Source: Cerasibacillus terrae
GTDB lineage: Bacteria; Bacillota; Bacilli; Bacillales; Amphibacillaceae
DNA length: 64,000 nt
Direction: 5' to 3'
NCBI RefSeq assembly: GCF_008039555.1
Contig: NZ_VDUW01000010.1
Span: 38,901 to 102,900 of the forward strand
Below are positions 1-10,628 of this stretch, piece by piece (positions within the stretch are counted from its first letter, which is position 1; every line of letters starts with the position of its first letter). The translations under genes and the position numbers were made by a program. The notes under the pieces are model-generated. The model did not search any database, was not told where the DNA came from, and worked only from the letters and a program-made list of their open reading frames with translations.

Positions 1-173
1 TGATATTGTTCATTTAATACCTTTACAATAATTTCTCCTTTTTGCTCTAATTGACGTTGTTCATTGGAGATAAGCAAGTCCATGATTAAAGAATAAATCA
101 CAAAGCCGGTAATTGTCATAATAATGATAAGTAACATAGTAAATGCGGCATTTAGTTGATCTTGCAGTTTCAT
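1..173 (-). CDS. cssS: Sensor histidine kinase CssS-type, N-terminal part only (cut by window edge)
   Basis: Only the first 57 codons lie in the window. They encode a short cytoplasmic start, a strong transmembrane helix (about residues 9-33) and the beginning of an extracytoplasmic region. The ATG overlaps the stop of the response-regulator gene (ATGA), as expected for a translationally coupled pair. The identity rests on its partner, which closely resembles CssR, and on the divergent HtrA-type protease; in B. subtilis CssS senses secretion stress and misfolded exported protein. The kinase domains are outside the window and cannot be checked. Confidence 0.75.
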   Translation of the reverse strand, partial: MKLQDQLNAAFTMLLIIIMTITGFVIYSLIMDLLISNEQRQLEQKGEIIVKVLNEQY

Positions 174-859
174 TTGTCTTCCTCTTTATCACGTAAACGA
201 TAACCATAACCCCAAACTGTTTCTAAGGGGATTTTATCGATTTTTTTGCGAATTCGTTTAACTAAATCGTCCACTGCACGATCACTTCCAAAATAATCAT
301 CTCCCCATACTTTTATAAGAAGCTCTTCTCGTGAAAATGCTCGATTCATATTCTCTGCTAAAAGAAGTAACATATCAAACTCCTTTGTTGTTACTTCCTT
401 TTCTTCTCCATTCCAAAATAGACGCCGATCATTTCTATAAATGAGTAAATCACCTATTTTAAGGCGATCATCATCCACATCCTGGTGTTTTAGCATCACA
501 TCTACTCGCTTAAACAAACGTTTGACCCTGGCAACTAATTCACGGGGGCTAAACGGTTTTGTTAAATAGTCGTCCCCACCTAATTCTAGTCCAAGGATTT
601 TATCAATCTCTTCATCTTTGGCAGATATTATAATAATCGGTACATTACTTTCTTTTCGTATTCTTTTACAAAAATCATAGCCATCCATTCCAGGTAACAT
701 AAGGTCCAATATCCACATATCTGGGGGATTTTTCTTCCATAGTTCCCAACCATCTTCTGCAGAACTTAGTAGTGAAATTTGAAAACCTTCTTGTTTTAAA
801 AATGCTGCAACAATATTTTGGATATTCGAATCATCTTCTACAATACCGATATGTTTCAT
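170..859 (-). CDS. cssR: Response regulator CssR-type (OmpR/PhoB family, secretion stress)
   Basis: An N-terminal receiver domain (about residues 1-115) has the acidic pair after IVED, the phospho-acceptor Asp in WILDLMLPGMDGY and the conserved Lys in KPFSPREL. A C-terminal winged helix follows (about 130-225). The recognition-helix region WGDDYFGSDRAVDDLVKR is very close to B. subtilis CssR as I remember it. The family activates htrA/htrB in response to misfolded secreted protein, and an HtrA-type gene is divergent here. I chose the ATG at 859 (MKHIGIV), preceded by a G-rich Shine-Dalgarno; a GTG 27 bases upstream is possible but poorly spaced. Confidence 0.85.
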   Translation of the reverse strand: MKHIGIVEDDSNIQNIVAAFLKQEGFQISLLSSAEDGWELWKKNPPDMWILDLMLPGMDGYDFCKRIRKESNVPIIIISAKDEEIDKILGLELGGDDYLTKPFSPRELVARVKRLFKRVDVMLKHQDVDDDRLKIGDLLIYRNDRRLFWNGEEKEVTTKEFDMLLLLAENMNRAFSREELLIKVWGDDYFGSDRAVDDLVKRIRKKIDKIPLETVWGYGYRLRDKEEDK

Positions 860-1055
860 CTCTTTCAAACCCCCATCCTTGTTCACCTATCTCTATTTTC
901 TCATAATTATTATATATTGAACAATGTTTTACAAATTTCAATTTACATAGGTCTGCCACAATTATACCAAACGAATACAAACTTCTTGATGTAAATTAAG
1001 TATATAGTAGATAATAATAGTATATAGTATGATTTTTTATGAAGGAGGATTTTTT

Positions 1056-2369
1056 ATGAATCAAGATGATAATAAATCGTTTGAACAATCTACAGAAGAG
1101 CAACCGAATATAGACGGAAGTACAGAAGAAACCGAAAAAAATCCTACTGCGAATCAACAGACGGATGAGCCTGGTGCTCCGTTACGTAATAATGAAGGAG
1201 ATACACAAAAAAAGAAAGGCTTTACTTGGTCAGCATTTTTCAGTGGTATGCTTGGTGGTCTAGTTCCTATAGTAGTTGTGGTCGTACTTATGATGAACAA
1301 TATAATCCCACTTCCATTCTCAGACATTGAAGATTCAAATACGACAAATAAAGAAAACACAGAAAAGACAGAAGTCATAACGACAACTGCTAAAGAAGAT
1401 GCACAAACATCATCTGATATTTCTGAGGTTTCTAAAGCAGTAGTCGGAGTCGTGAACCTCCAACAAGCAAATATTTGGGAACCAAGTGAAGAAATTGGTA
1501 GTGGTTCCGGAATTGTATATAAAAAGAAAGATGGGAAAGCCTATATTGTTACAAATGAACACGTTGTTCAAGATGCTCAAGAAGTGGAGATTGTATTCTA
1601 TGATGACAAACGTGTTAATGCAAGAGTACTAGGTACAGACAAATTAACAGATCTAGCTGTTTTAGAAATAGACGGAAAACATGTCGATACAGTGGCTAAC
1701 CTTGGTTCATCGGAGGATTTAAAAGTAGGAGAAACAGTGTATGCCATTGGGAACCCATTAGGTATTGAATTTGCTAACTCCTTAACAAAAGGAATAATTA
1801 GTGGATTAAATCGTTCTATTAGCGTGGATACGAGTGGAAATGGTCAACCTGATTGGATAACAGAAGTCATTCAAACAGATGCAGCCATTAATCCTGGAAA
1901 TAGTGGTGGTGCTTTAGTTGATGCAGATGGAAATGTAATTGGAATCAATTCGATGAAAGTAGCCCGCCAAGCTGTAGAAGGAATTGGTTTTGCAATTCCA
2001 ATTGATTCAGCACTACCAATTATGAACCAATTAGAAACAAATGGAGAAGTGTCCAGGCCTTATATCGGGATTAGTTCTGCACCACTTAGTCAAGTCCCAC
2101 CACAATATAGAAATCAAATCGTCTTACCAAATGATATTGAAGGTGGAATGGTTATTGCAAGTGTTGAAGCAGGATCTCCTGCAGATAAAGCTGGCTTACA
2201 ACAATTTGATATCATTACAAAAATTAATGGTAATGATGTTACATCCATTTTAGAATTAAGAAAACTCCTCTATTCTGAAGCAAATGCAGGTGAGGAAATA
2301 AAAGTAGAATTATATCGAGATGGAAAAAAGCAAAACGTCCAATTGAAACTGGTTAAAAGAAGTGTCTAA
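1056..2369 (+). CDS. htrB: HtrA/DegP-type membrane-anchored serine protease (HtrB-like)
   Basis: This is an envelope quality-control protease that degrades misfolded exported proteins. The 437-residue product has an acidic, low-complexity cytoplasmic N-terminus, one transmembrane helix (about 60-80), a trypsin-like domain and a C-terminal PDZ domain (about 335-430). The catalytic triad is visible: His169 in NEHVV, Asp199 in TDLAV and Ser283 in GNSGG. The ATG at 1056 is chosen because AAGGAGG lies 8 bases upstream; an ATG at 1029 lacks a good site. It is divergent from cssRS, the arrangement of B. subtilis htrB, so CssR control is likely. I saw no clear CssR operator. Confidence 0.9.
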   Translation: MNQDDNKSFEQSTEEQPNIDGSTEETEKNPTANQQTDEPGAPLRNNEGDTQKKKGFTWSAFFSGMLGGLVPIVVVVVLMMNNIIPLPFSDIEDSNTTNKENTEKTEVITTTAKEDAQTSSDISEVSKAVVGVVNLQQANIWEPSEEIGSGSGIVYKKKDGKAYIVTNEHVVQDAQEVEIVFYDDKRVNARVLGTDKLTDLAVLEIDGKHVDTVANLGSSEDLKVGETVYAIGNPLGIEFANSLTKGIISGLNRSISVDTSGNGQPDWITEVIQTDAAINPGNSGGALVDADGNVIGINSMKVARQAVEGIGFAIPIDSALPIMNQLETNGEVSRPYIGISSAPLSQVPPQYRNQIVLPNDIEGGMVIASVEAGSPADKAGLQQFDIITKINGNDVTSILELRKLLYSEANAGEEIKVELYRDGKKQNVQLKLVKRSV

Positions 2370-2376
2370 ATCAATT

Positions 2377-2420
2377 ACCCCCCCAACAACAAGGAATTGC
2401 TTGTTGTTGGGGGGTTTATT
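2377..2420 (+). terminator. Rho-independent terminator after htrB
   Basis: A near-perfect stem of C/A-rich bases (2377-2393) pairs with G/T-rich bases (2400-2415) around a short loop, followed by a T-rich tail. It sits 8 bases after the htrB stop. Confidence 0.85.
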
Positions 2421-2456
2421 ATTGTACCGTTAGTTTCAATGATTGTTACAGCCCAA

Positions 2457-3140
2457 TTATATATTGTCTTCTTCCATCATTTCATGCGTTTCTAATTTTG
2501 TTTGATTTAATGAATCTTCAATGTTCATTCCATCTAATTGGTCTGATGACATATTCTCAATTGCTTCTACATGCCCGACATGCTCATCTTTATTTGGATA
2601 CATCTCATTATAATCTTTCCTGTCACCAAAGAAGTCTGAAGGTGTTTCGCTTGTTCCATATTGACTTACTTCTTGCCATGCATCTTCTGCATCATATATT
2701 ACTTGTGTTTCTTCTGTGGTATCATCTGGATTTATATTAGGACTATATACTTGTTCCTCAATTGGCCGATCGTTTTCATAGATAGTATCCTTTGCATGAT
2801 CAATACAGCGTGCTGTTGTAGGAATGGCTTCTAATCGTTCGTATGGTATATCTTTTCCGCATTCTGTACAAATACCATATGATCCCTCATCAAATGCGTA
2901 AAGTGCTTTATTAATATCTTCTAATTCCTTTTCTGCGTGTTCATTTAAGGCAATATCTTTTCCCCGTTCATATAACTCTGTTCCTTGATCCCCTGGGTGG
3001 TTATCATAATTGGACAAATCACCAGTTGTTTGCCGAATAGCATAATCCAAACCAAAATGATCCCTTACCTGAGGTATTAATTCATTCTGGCGGTCGATTA
3101 GTGACGATTTTAATTGACTTTTTTGTGATTGTGATAGCAA
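2457..3140 (-). CDS. yteA: YteA-type DksA/TraR C4 zinc-finger protein
   Basis: The 227-residue protein has a charged helical N-terminal half and one DksA/TraR-type zinc-finger motif in the middle: CTEC about residue 98, then CIDH about 17 residues later. The fourth ligand is His, not Cys, as I recall for YteA proteins. The acidic C-terminal tail is low complexity. Relatives are annotated as sporulation-associated; the function is not firmly known. The start is a TTG at 3140 with AGGAGG 10 bases upstream. It is a single gene, convergent with htrB. Confidence 0.7.
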   Translation of the reverse strand: MLSQSQKSQLKSSLIDRQNELIPQVRDHFGLDYAIRQTTGDLSNYDNHPGDQGTELYERGKDIALNEHAEKELEDINKALYAFDEGSYGICTECGKDIPYERLEAIPTTARCIDHAKDTIYENDRPIEEQVYSPNINPDDTTEETQVIYDAEDAWQEVSQYGTSETPSDFFGDRKDYNEMYPNKDEHVGHVEAIENMSSDQLDGMNIEDSLNQTKLETHEMMEEDNI

Positions 3141-3300
3141 GACTTTTCTGCCTCCTCACTTCCATAAAACATCATTTACGCAATTAATGATTATTGATAC
3201 TTTGTGTTAAAAAATATAGTTCATGCAAGTATTTTATTCCCAAATTTTAAAGGATTATTGTGTAATTACCGCGTATATATAGGGTAGGGAGATGATATAA

Positions 3301-4173
3301 ATGGATAAAAAAAATACAATCATTGGATTTATCGGTACAGGCGTTATGGGGTCCGGAATGATTCATAATTTACAAAAAGCTGGTTATAATGTACATATCT
3401 TTACTAGGACAAAAGAGAAAGCAAAAGCACTTATAGAACAAGGAGCAACTTGGGAAAATAGTATTGAAGAGCTCGCCAATAGAGCAGATGTCCTTATTAC
3501 GATGGTTGGATATCCCAAGGATGTAGAAGACATTTACTTTGGCGAAAAGGGAATATTAAAAAATGTGAAAAAGGGTACTTATATTATTGATATGACAACA
3601 TCCAAGCCATCGCTTGCCACTCAGATATATGATGCTGCCATTGAAAAAGGTGTTCATGCATTAGATGCGCCTGTTTCTGGTGGGGATATCGGAGCACAAA
3701 ATGGAACACTTGCGATTATGGTTGGTGGAAACGAAGAAGCATTTCAGGCAGTACGTCCTATCTTGGAAGTAATGGGAAACAATGTTATTTTACAGGGAGA
3801 AGCCGGTGCTGGCCAACATACAAAGTTAACCAATCAAATCACAATTGCTTCTAATATGATTGGTGTTTCGGAAGCAATTATGTATGCTAAAAAAGCTGGA
3901 CTTGATCCAGTACGTGTTCTTGACAGTATCACAACTGGAGCTGCAGGAAGTTGGTCACTATCTAACTTAGCACCACGAATGATTGCAGGTGACGAAGAAC
4001 CTGGATTTTATGTGAAGCACTTTATTAAAGATATGAAAATCGCCCTAGAATCAGCAAAAGAAATGGGCCTTAAAACACCTGGACTAGCCCTATCACTTGA
4101 GCTGTATCAAGAGCTTGCACAAAAAGGGAATGAAGATCGCGGAACGCAAGCATTAATTAAATTATTTGAATAG
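3301..4173 (+). CDS. ykwC: YkwC-like beta-hydroxyacid dehydrogenase (3-hydroxyisobutyrate dehydrogenase family)
   Basis: The 290-residue NAD(P)-dependent oxidoreductase has an N-terminal Rossmann fold with GFIGTGVMGSGM (residues 9-20). The family substrate motif DAPVSGGDIGAQNGTLAIM lies near 120, and the catalytic Lys is in GAGQHTKLTNQ near 180. Length and the run ITTGAAGSWSLSNLAPRM match B. subtilis YkwC closely from memory. The natural substrate is not established; related enzymes oxidise small beta-hydroxyacids. GGGAGATG precedes the ATG. It stands alone, with a terminator downstream. Confidence 0.85.
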   Translation: MDKKNTIIGFIGTGVMGSGMIHNLQKAGYNVHIFTRTKEKAKALIEQGATWENSIEELANRADVLITMVGYPKDVEDIYFGEKGILKNVKKGTYIIDMTTSKPSLATQIYDAAIEKGVHALDAPVSGGDIGAQNGTLAIMVGGNEEAFQAVRPILEVMGNNVILQGEAGAGQHTKLTNQITIASNMIGVSEAIMYAKKAGLDPVRVLDSITTGAAGSWSLSNLAPRMIAGDEEPGFYVKHFIKDMKIALESAKEMGLKTPGLALSLELYQELAQKGNEDRGTQALIKLFE

Positions 4174-4205
4174 GTGATTGAAACCATGGGGATAATTCCC
4201 AACCT

Positions 4206-4247
4206 AAAAGATGACATCTTCACAAATGATGTCATCTTACTTTTTTC
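4206..4247. terminator. Bidirectional terminator between the YkwC-like gene and the small minus-strand gene
   Basis: An 11-bp perfect inverted repeat (4208-4218 with 4228-4238) has T-runs on both strands. It overlaps the last codons of the minus-strand gene that ends at 4237. Confidence 0.8.
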
Positions 4248-4533
4248 GTTTCGTTATTTCCCTTTGAACAATAAATGCTAAATCATAATTGCCAAAAGCC
4301 TGTAATACTTGTAAGAGCGTAGTATCCGGAATTTCATCTGCCTCTTCTTTATCTACCGTTAATAAAATAACTTCTTGTAAGACTTCGTTTTTCAATTGTT
4401 CTGGGTAAGCCTCGTGATATAGTGCTTCTGGATCCAAATTGTGGTTTACACACCATTGTGCATAAATGAGAATCATCATTTTTTCATCTCGCTGATAATT
4501 TTCAATCACTTTTTCATTCATTTCTTTATCCAA
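4237..4533 (-). CDS. Conserved small hypothetical protein, 98 aa
   Basis: A soluble, acidic, helical protein without signal peptide, membrane segment or known catalytic motif. I recall similar short proteins in Bacillaceae (YxiS-like) but cannot confirm it. The TTG start at 4533 has AAGGTGG 8 bases upstream, lying inside the last codons of the methyltransferase gene. The two genes are only 3 bases apart and surely co-transcribed. An ATG at 4521 is the alternative start. Confidence 0.6.
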   Translation of the reverse strand: MDKEMNEKVIENYQRDEKMMILIYAQWCVNHNLDPEALYHEAYPEQLKNEVLQEVILLTVDKEEADEIPDTTLLQVLQAFGNYDLAFIVQREITKRKK

Positions 4534-4536
4534 TCT

Positions 4537-5226
4537 CTATTCCACCTTATCTGCTTTCTTTAGACAAAAAATCCACATAAATGATAATGCTTGCTGTAAT
4601 TGTTCAGATAAACCTTCATAATGTTTGCTTTTTACTTCTTTTTTGTATACTCCAAAACCATCTATATATGTGAAGCCATTTTCTAGTGCCATTTTTTCAA
4701 ATTCCCATGGCATCATCGTATTACAAATGGTATTTTTACCGTATATTCTTGGATAACTATTTCTTCGTGGACCCGCCGTTGGACCTAAGATACCTGTAAA
4801 CAGTAGACCGTCTATTTTTAATACACGGCGAATTTCCTGTAATCCATGGAGTGGATCTTCTAACCATTCCAATACATTAATCGCCATGACTCCATCAAAT
4901 ATGCTATCTTGAAAAATTAATTCATGAATACTCCCTTGCTGAAAAGAGATGTCTTTATGTTGTTTACTCGCCAATTCAATCATTTCTTCTGACAAATCCA
5001 TCCCTGTAACATCAAATCCAGCTAATGATAATCGATGGGATCCATAACCATCACCACAACCAATATCTAATATATGATCATTTTTTTGTAAATGAGTCTT
5101 TATAAAAGGAATAATTTCTTTTCTACTTCCACGATTCCACATGTTTTCACTACGTTCGTTCCATTGTGTTGCTTCTTTATTCCATTGTTTTTTTGTTTCT
5201 GTTTGCCAATCAAATCTCCCTCGCAA
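4537..5226 (-). CDS. Class I SAM-dependent methyltransferase, substrate unknown
   Basis: The 229-residue protein contains the SAM-binding motif ILDIGCGDGYGS (about residues 53-64), the acidic post-II residue in GMDLSEEM, and the motif MAINVLEWLEDP. It therefore belongs to the Methyltransf_11 type. The substrate cannot be told from the sequence. I chose a TTG start at 5226 because GAGGGGG lies 6 bases upstream; the ATG at 5253 has no convincing ribosome site. It leads a two-gene unit with the 98-residue protein. Confidence 0.8.
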   Translation of the reverse strand: MRGRFDWQTETKKQWNKEATQWNERSENMWNRGSRKEIIPFIKTHLQKNDHILDIGCGDGYGSHRLSLAGFDVTGMDLSEEMIELASKQHKDISFQQGSIHELIFQDSIFDGVMAINVLEWLEDPLHGLQEIRRVLKIDGLLFTGILGPTAGPRRNSYPRIYGKNTICNTMMPWEFEKMALENGFTYIDGFGVYKKEVKSKHYEGLSEQLQQALSFMWIFCLKKADKVE

Positions 5227-5302
5227 ATAATCGCCCCCCTCTCGATTTATCATTATTTCATTATTTAAACTTTATTATATCCCTTTTCCACTACTTTTTC
5301 CA

Positions 5303-5342
5303 AAATAAAAAAGGTTCATCCCCAATATGAGGATAAACCTTC
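5303..5342 (-). terminator. Terminator of the cold-shock gene
   Basis: AAGGTTTATCC (minus strand) pairs with its complement, with one mismatch, across a 9-base loop. A T-run follows on the minus strand, 13 bases past the csp stop. Confidence 0.8.
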
Positions 5343-5354
5343 TTCATTTATAAA

Positions 5355-5552
5355 TTATAATTTTGTAACGTTTGCAGCTTGTGGGCCACGGTTACCTTCA
5401 ACGATTTCAAATTCAACGTCTTGACCTTCTTCAAGAGTTTTGAAACCTTCTCCTTCGATCGCTGAGAAGTGTACGAAAACATCGTCACCGTCTTCACGCT
5501 CGATAAAACCGAAACCTTTTTCAGCGTTAAACCATTTTACTTTTCCAGTCAT
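5355..5552 (-). CDS. Cold-shock protein (CspB/CspD type)
   Basis: A 65-residue single CSD protein with RNP1 KGFGFIE and RNP2 VFVHFSAI, ending in [10 protein letters not shown]. It binds single-stranded nucleic acid as an RNA chaperone. The start is the ATG at 5552 with AAGGAGG 8 bases upstream; the reading frame stays open 96 bases further upstream, but that stretch is the mRNA leader. A long 5' leader is typical of csp genes. I could not choose between the CspB, C and D names. Confidence 0.92.
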   Translation of the reverse strand: MTGKVKWFNAEKGFGFIEREDGDDVFVHFSAIEGEGFKTLEEGQDVEFEIVEGNRGPQAANVTKL

Positions 5553-5863
5553 TCGAACAACCTCCTTATCAAACATAGTGTTGCAAAGTAATTGAATCAT
5601 GAATACTTTTACACCACTTTGGTAAAGAGATCGTAAAAAATTATTCAACCTTCAATTTCCTTTTGCTATCTTTAACTTTACCTCTTTGTGGTGTTGATTG
5701 CAAGTAATAAGGAAAATAAATTTTAGATTCTTTTTTAGATATTTATTTCCTCCCCCATATTATTGGATATTATGAAAATCATATTCATTTTCTTGCCTCC
5801 AACAAGTGTATATATTGTTGCTATTTGCCATAGCACAAAATGCTTGGGGGTTTTTCTATTATT

Positions 5864-6148
5864 TTAAACGTAGGTCTTTCTTTTTTCTGAAATAACTACA
5901 AAGACAACGGACAGTGCCATCAATATAATCATACCACTAATTAATACTTTTTCTCCCAATGGGGCTTGTTGTTCCGATATGTAGGAATTAGTAGAGACAG
6001 CTTGTTCTTGATCTGCACTTAAAACAACTTGTGAATCAGTATTTTGCTCCATTGGTTGTTTTTCTACGGTTGATTCAGCAAATACTTGAGGAGCAAATAA
6101 AAGACTTAAAACTAACAAAGGGATACAAAACACAAGAGCTTTTTTCAT
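5864..6148 (-). CDS. Unknown small exported, C-terminally anchored protein under a Fur-type promoter
   Basis: The 94-residue product has a classical signal peptide (Lys-Lys, hydrophobic core, cleavage near VFAES at about residue 25). A short Gln/Ser-rich extracellular stretch of about 38 residues follows, then a C-terminal transmembrane helix (about 66-85) with a basic tail. No sortase motif, haem-binding or known domain is seen. The ATG at 6148 has AAAGGTG 6 bases upstream. A perfect-consensus promoter and a near-perfect Fur box lie upstream, so iron-repressed expression is likely. The function is unknown; I do not recognise the family. Confidence 0.75.
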   Translation of the reverse strand: MKKALVFCIPLLVLSLLFAPQVFAESTVEKQPMEQNTDSQVVLSADQEQAVSTNSYISEQQAPLGEKVLISGMIILMALSVVFVVISEKRKTYV

Positions 6149-6252
6149 TTTAATCACCTTTTCTGATTGATAGGCATTCTCAATCGTGCTTAAAAAAATT
6201 TATTAGCAATACATGGATTATTTTAAATTTATTTGGACCACAAAATATATTA

Positions 6253-6271
6253 AATGATAATGATTATCATT
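6253..6271 (-). promoter_or_regulatory. Fur box for the small exported protein gene
   Basis: AATGATAATGATTATCATT is a 19-bp near-perfect palindrome matching the classical Fur operator. It starts 13 bases downstream of the -10 of the minus-strand promoter, so bound Fur would block initiation. Confidence 0.9.
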
Positions 6272-6283
6272 TCTATTATCTCG

Positions 6284-6312
6284 ATTATAGTATGATACCA
6301 TTCTTTTGTCAA
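6284..6312 (-). promoter_or_regulatory. Consensus sigma-A promoter of the small exported protein gene
   Basis: On the minus strand TTGACA (6307-6312) and TATAAT (6284-6289) are separated by exactly 17 bases. It directs transcription toward the gene at 5864-6148, through the Fur box. Confidence 0.9.
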
Positions 6313-6319
6313 CATTTAG

Positions 6320-6333
6320 TGTAAACGCATACA
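6320..6333. promoter_or_regulatory. Candidate cre (CcpA) site
   Basis: TGTAAACGCATACA matches the cre consensus at all but one fixed position. It lies 40 bases upstream of the glpF -35 box and 8 bases upstream of the divergent -35 box. Catabolite control of glpFK is known in B. subtilis; the role here is inferred. Confidence 0.5.
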
Positions 6334-6372
6334 AAAATTAATGGTAATTTTCATATTTTCTAACAAATGATA

Positions 6373-6401
6373 TTGACTCTTATGAAGAATTTCATTATAG
6401 T
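6373..6401 (+). promoter_or_regulatory. Sigma-A promoter of glpFK
   Basis: TTGACT (6373-6378), a 17-base spacer and TATAGT (6396-6401) lie 40 bases before the leader terminator. Confidence 0.75.
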
Positions 6402-6429
6402 AAAAGTAAGTTAATAACATAAACATGTG

Positions 6430-6504
6430 ATGGAGATATGGAGCCCACACTACATTGGAATATACTTACTATAAGTATGTCCACTGCAGTGTGGGCTTTT
6501 TGTA
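6430..6504 (+). promoter_or_regulatory. glpF leader with intrinsic terminator (GlpP-type antitermination)
   Basis: A perfect 10-bp stem, AGCCCACACT (6442-6451) with AGTGTGGGCT (6488-6497), is followed by TTTTTGT. It lies between the glpF promoter and the glpF start, so transcripts must pass a terminator before reaching glpF. In B. subtilis the same arrangement is controlled by the antiterminator GlpP with glycerol-3-phosphate. glpP itself is not in the window. Confidence 0.75.
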
Positions 6505-6551
6505 TATGTAGGGAATGTTATTAACACAATATTATAAAAGGGGTGGTTATC

Positions 6552-8907
<2,356 letters not shown>

Positions 8908-8913
8908 TGTAGA

Positions 8914-8946
8914 ATAGAGGGGACTACAGACAAGTCTCCTCTTTCA
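8914..8946 (+). terminator. Weak hairpin between glpK and dhaK
   Basis: AGAGGGGACT (8916-8925) pairs with AGTCTCCTCT (8933-8942) with one G-U pair, followed by the weak T-tract TTCATAT. It may be a partial terminator that lets some transcription run into dhaKLM. Confidence 0.5.
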
Positions 8947-8991
8947 TATATCTATTTTTCAAACCGTTTTTAATGGATAGGAGGAATCATT

Positions 8992-9990
8992 TTGAAGAAA
9001 ATAATAAATGACCCAGAACAAGTCGCCCAAGAGATGATTACAGGAATGCTACTTGCAGCACCTAATAAATTAAAACAATTAAAAGACACAACTGTAATCA
9101 TGAGGAAAGATGCTCCAATTAAAAGGAAAGTCGGGATTGTAAGTGGTGGTGGTAGTGGCCATGAACCAGCACATGCTGGCTATATTGGAAGTGGCATGTT
9201 AGATGCTGCTGTCATTGGTGAAGTATTTACCTCCCCATCTGTTGATCAAGTTTATGAAGCAATCAAGGCTGTTGATAGTGGTGAAGGTGTGTTTCTAGTC
9301 ATTAAAAACTACACTGGAGATGTACTTAACTTTGAAATGGCAGCCGAATTAGCCACTGCTGAAGGTATTCAAGTCGAACAAATTATTGTCAACGATGATG
9401 TAGCTGTAGAAGACAGTTCTTTTACTACCGGTAGAAGAGGGATTGCAGGAACAATCTTCATTCATAAGATTGTAGGTGCAAAGGCAAACCTTGGCGGATC
9501 ATTAGAAGAAATAAAGCGAGTTGCGGAAAAGGCCGTTGCAAATGTAAGGTCGATGGGAATGGCCATCACTCCTTGTTCGATACCAGCTGCAGGAGAGGCT
9601 AGCTTTACATTATCAGAGCAGGAAATGGAGATTGGAATCGGAATCCATGGTGAACCAGGAATTGAAAGAAAGCCACTTGCCACAGCAAAAGAAATTGCCA
9701 CTGAACTCACACAGAAAATTTTAGCTGATATAAATTTACAAAAAAATGATGAAGTAGCTGTTTTAATTAATGGATTAGGATCTACCCCAGATATGGAATT
9801 ATATATTCTCAATAAAGAAGTACAACAAATTTTAAAAGAAAAAGAAATTCATGTTTATCAAACATTTGTCGGTGAATATATGACTGCTTTAGAGATGGGA
9901 GGATGTTCATTTACATTATTAAAGTTAGATGATGAATTGAAATCACTGCTTGACCATCCTTCTGAAGCACCACATTTTATTGTTAAATAA
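8992..9990 (+). CDS. dhaK: PTS-dependent dihydroxyacetone kinase, DhaK subunit
   Basis: The 332-residue substrate-binding subunit of the PEP-dependent dihydroxyacetone kinase. GGGSGHEPAHAGYIG (about residues 51-65) and the covalent substrate His in GIGIHGEPGIERKP (about 219) are conserved. DhaK binds dihydroxyacetone and receives phosphate from DhaL-ADP. The TTG start at 8992 has AGGAGG 8 bases upstream. dhaL and dhaM follow directly, completing the set. Confidence 0.95.
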   Translation: MKKIINDPEQVAQEMITGMLLAAPNKLKQLKDTTVIMRKDAPIKRKVGIVSGGGSGHEPAHAGYIGSGMLDAAVIGEVFTSPSVDQVYEAIKAVDSGEGVFLVIKNYTGDVLNFEMAAELATAEGIQVEQIIVNDDVAVEDSSFTTGRRGIAGTIFIHKIVGAKANLGGSLEEIKRVAEKAVANVRSMGMAITPCSIPAAGEASFTLSEQEMEIGIGIHGEPGIERKPLATAKEIATELTQKILADINLQKNDEVAVLINGLGSTPDMELYILNKEVQQILKEKEIHVYQTFVGEYMTALEMGGCSFTLLKLDDELKSLLDHPSEAPHFIVK

Positions 9991-10004
9991 GGAGGATGGA
10001 TCCC

Positions 10005-10622
10005 ATGCATTTTACAGTAAAACAAGCAAAAGAATGGTTACTCCAAATAAATGACCATATGCAAGAACATAAACAAGAATTAACTCGGTTAGATCAAGCT
10101 ATTGGTGATGGGGATCACGGAATTAACATGGCACGTGGGTTTAAAGAAGTAGTAAAAAAAGTGAATGAAAAGGAATACAAAACAGTTGGCGATATCATGC
10201 AAGACGCAGCAATGACCATAATATCTAAAGTTGGTGGAGCAGCTGGACCACTATATGGAACAGCATTTTTAAGGATGTCACTTGCTTTTAAGGACAAGGT
10301 ATCCATTGATTATAAAACATTTACAAGAGGACTAGACGATGCATTACAAGGCATGAAACAAAGAGGAAAAGCTACAACAGGTGAGAAAACGATACTAGAT
10401 GTTTGGGAGCCAGTTGTCCTATTTTTAGAAGAAGGAGAATCCTTCCAACCCCAAGCACTAGCAGATACAGCTAAACATGCAATGGAAAAAACAAAAAACA
10501 TGATCGCAACAAAAGGACGTGCTGCGTATTTTAAGGAAAAATCAAAAGGTCATATAGATCCAGGTGCAATGTCTTCTTATTATATATTTCTAGCAATGGC
10601 TGAAGTACTGGAGGAGGTTTAA
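10005..10622 (+). CDS. dhaL: PTS-dependent dihydroxyacetone kinase, DhaL (ADP-binding) subunit
   Basis: A 205-residue DAK2-domain protein with the nucleotide/Mg signature DQAIGDGDHGINMARGF near residue 30 and GGAAGPLYGT near 80. The subunit holds a tightly bound ADP that is phosphorylated by DhaM and transfers the phosphate to DhaK-bound dihydroxyacetone. The ATG at 10005 is used because the upstream ATG at 9996 lies inside the Shine-Dalgarno GGAGGATGG. It starts 14 bases after dhaK. Confidence 0.95.
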   Translation: MHFTVKQAKEWLLQINDHMQEHKQELTRLDQAIGDGDHGINMARGFKEVVKKVNEKEYKTVGDIMQDAAMTIISKVGGAAGPLYGTAFLRMSLAFKDKVSIDYKTFTRGLDDALQGMKQRGKATTGEKTILDVWEPVVLFLEEGESFQPQALADTAKHAMEKTKNMIATKGRAAYFKEKSKGHIDPGAMSSYYIFLAMAEVLEEV

Positions 10623-10628
10623 TCGTAA

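Noticed and set aside
5355..5648. N-terminally extended cold-shock protein
   Set aside because: The extra 32 residues do not belong to the CSD family, and an AAGGAGG lies right before the internal ATG at 5552; the upstream part is the mRNA leader.
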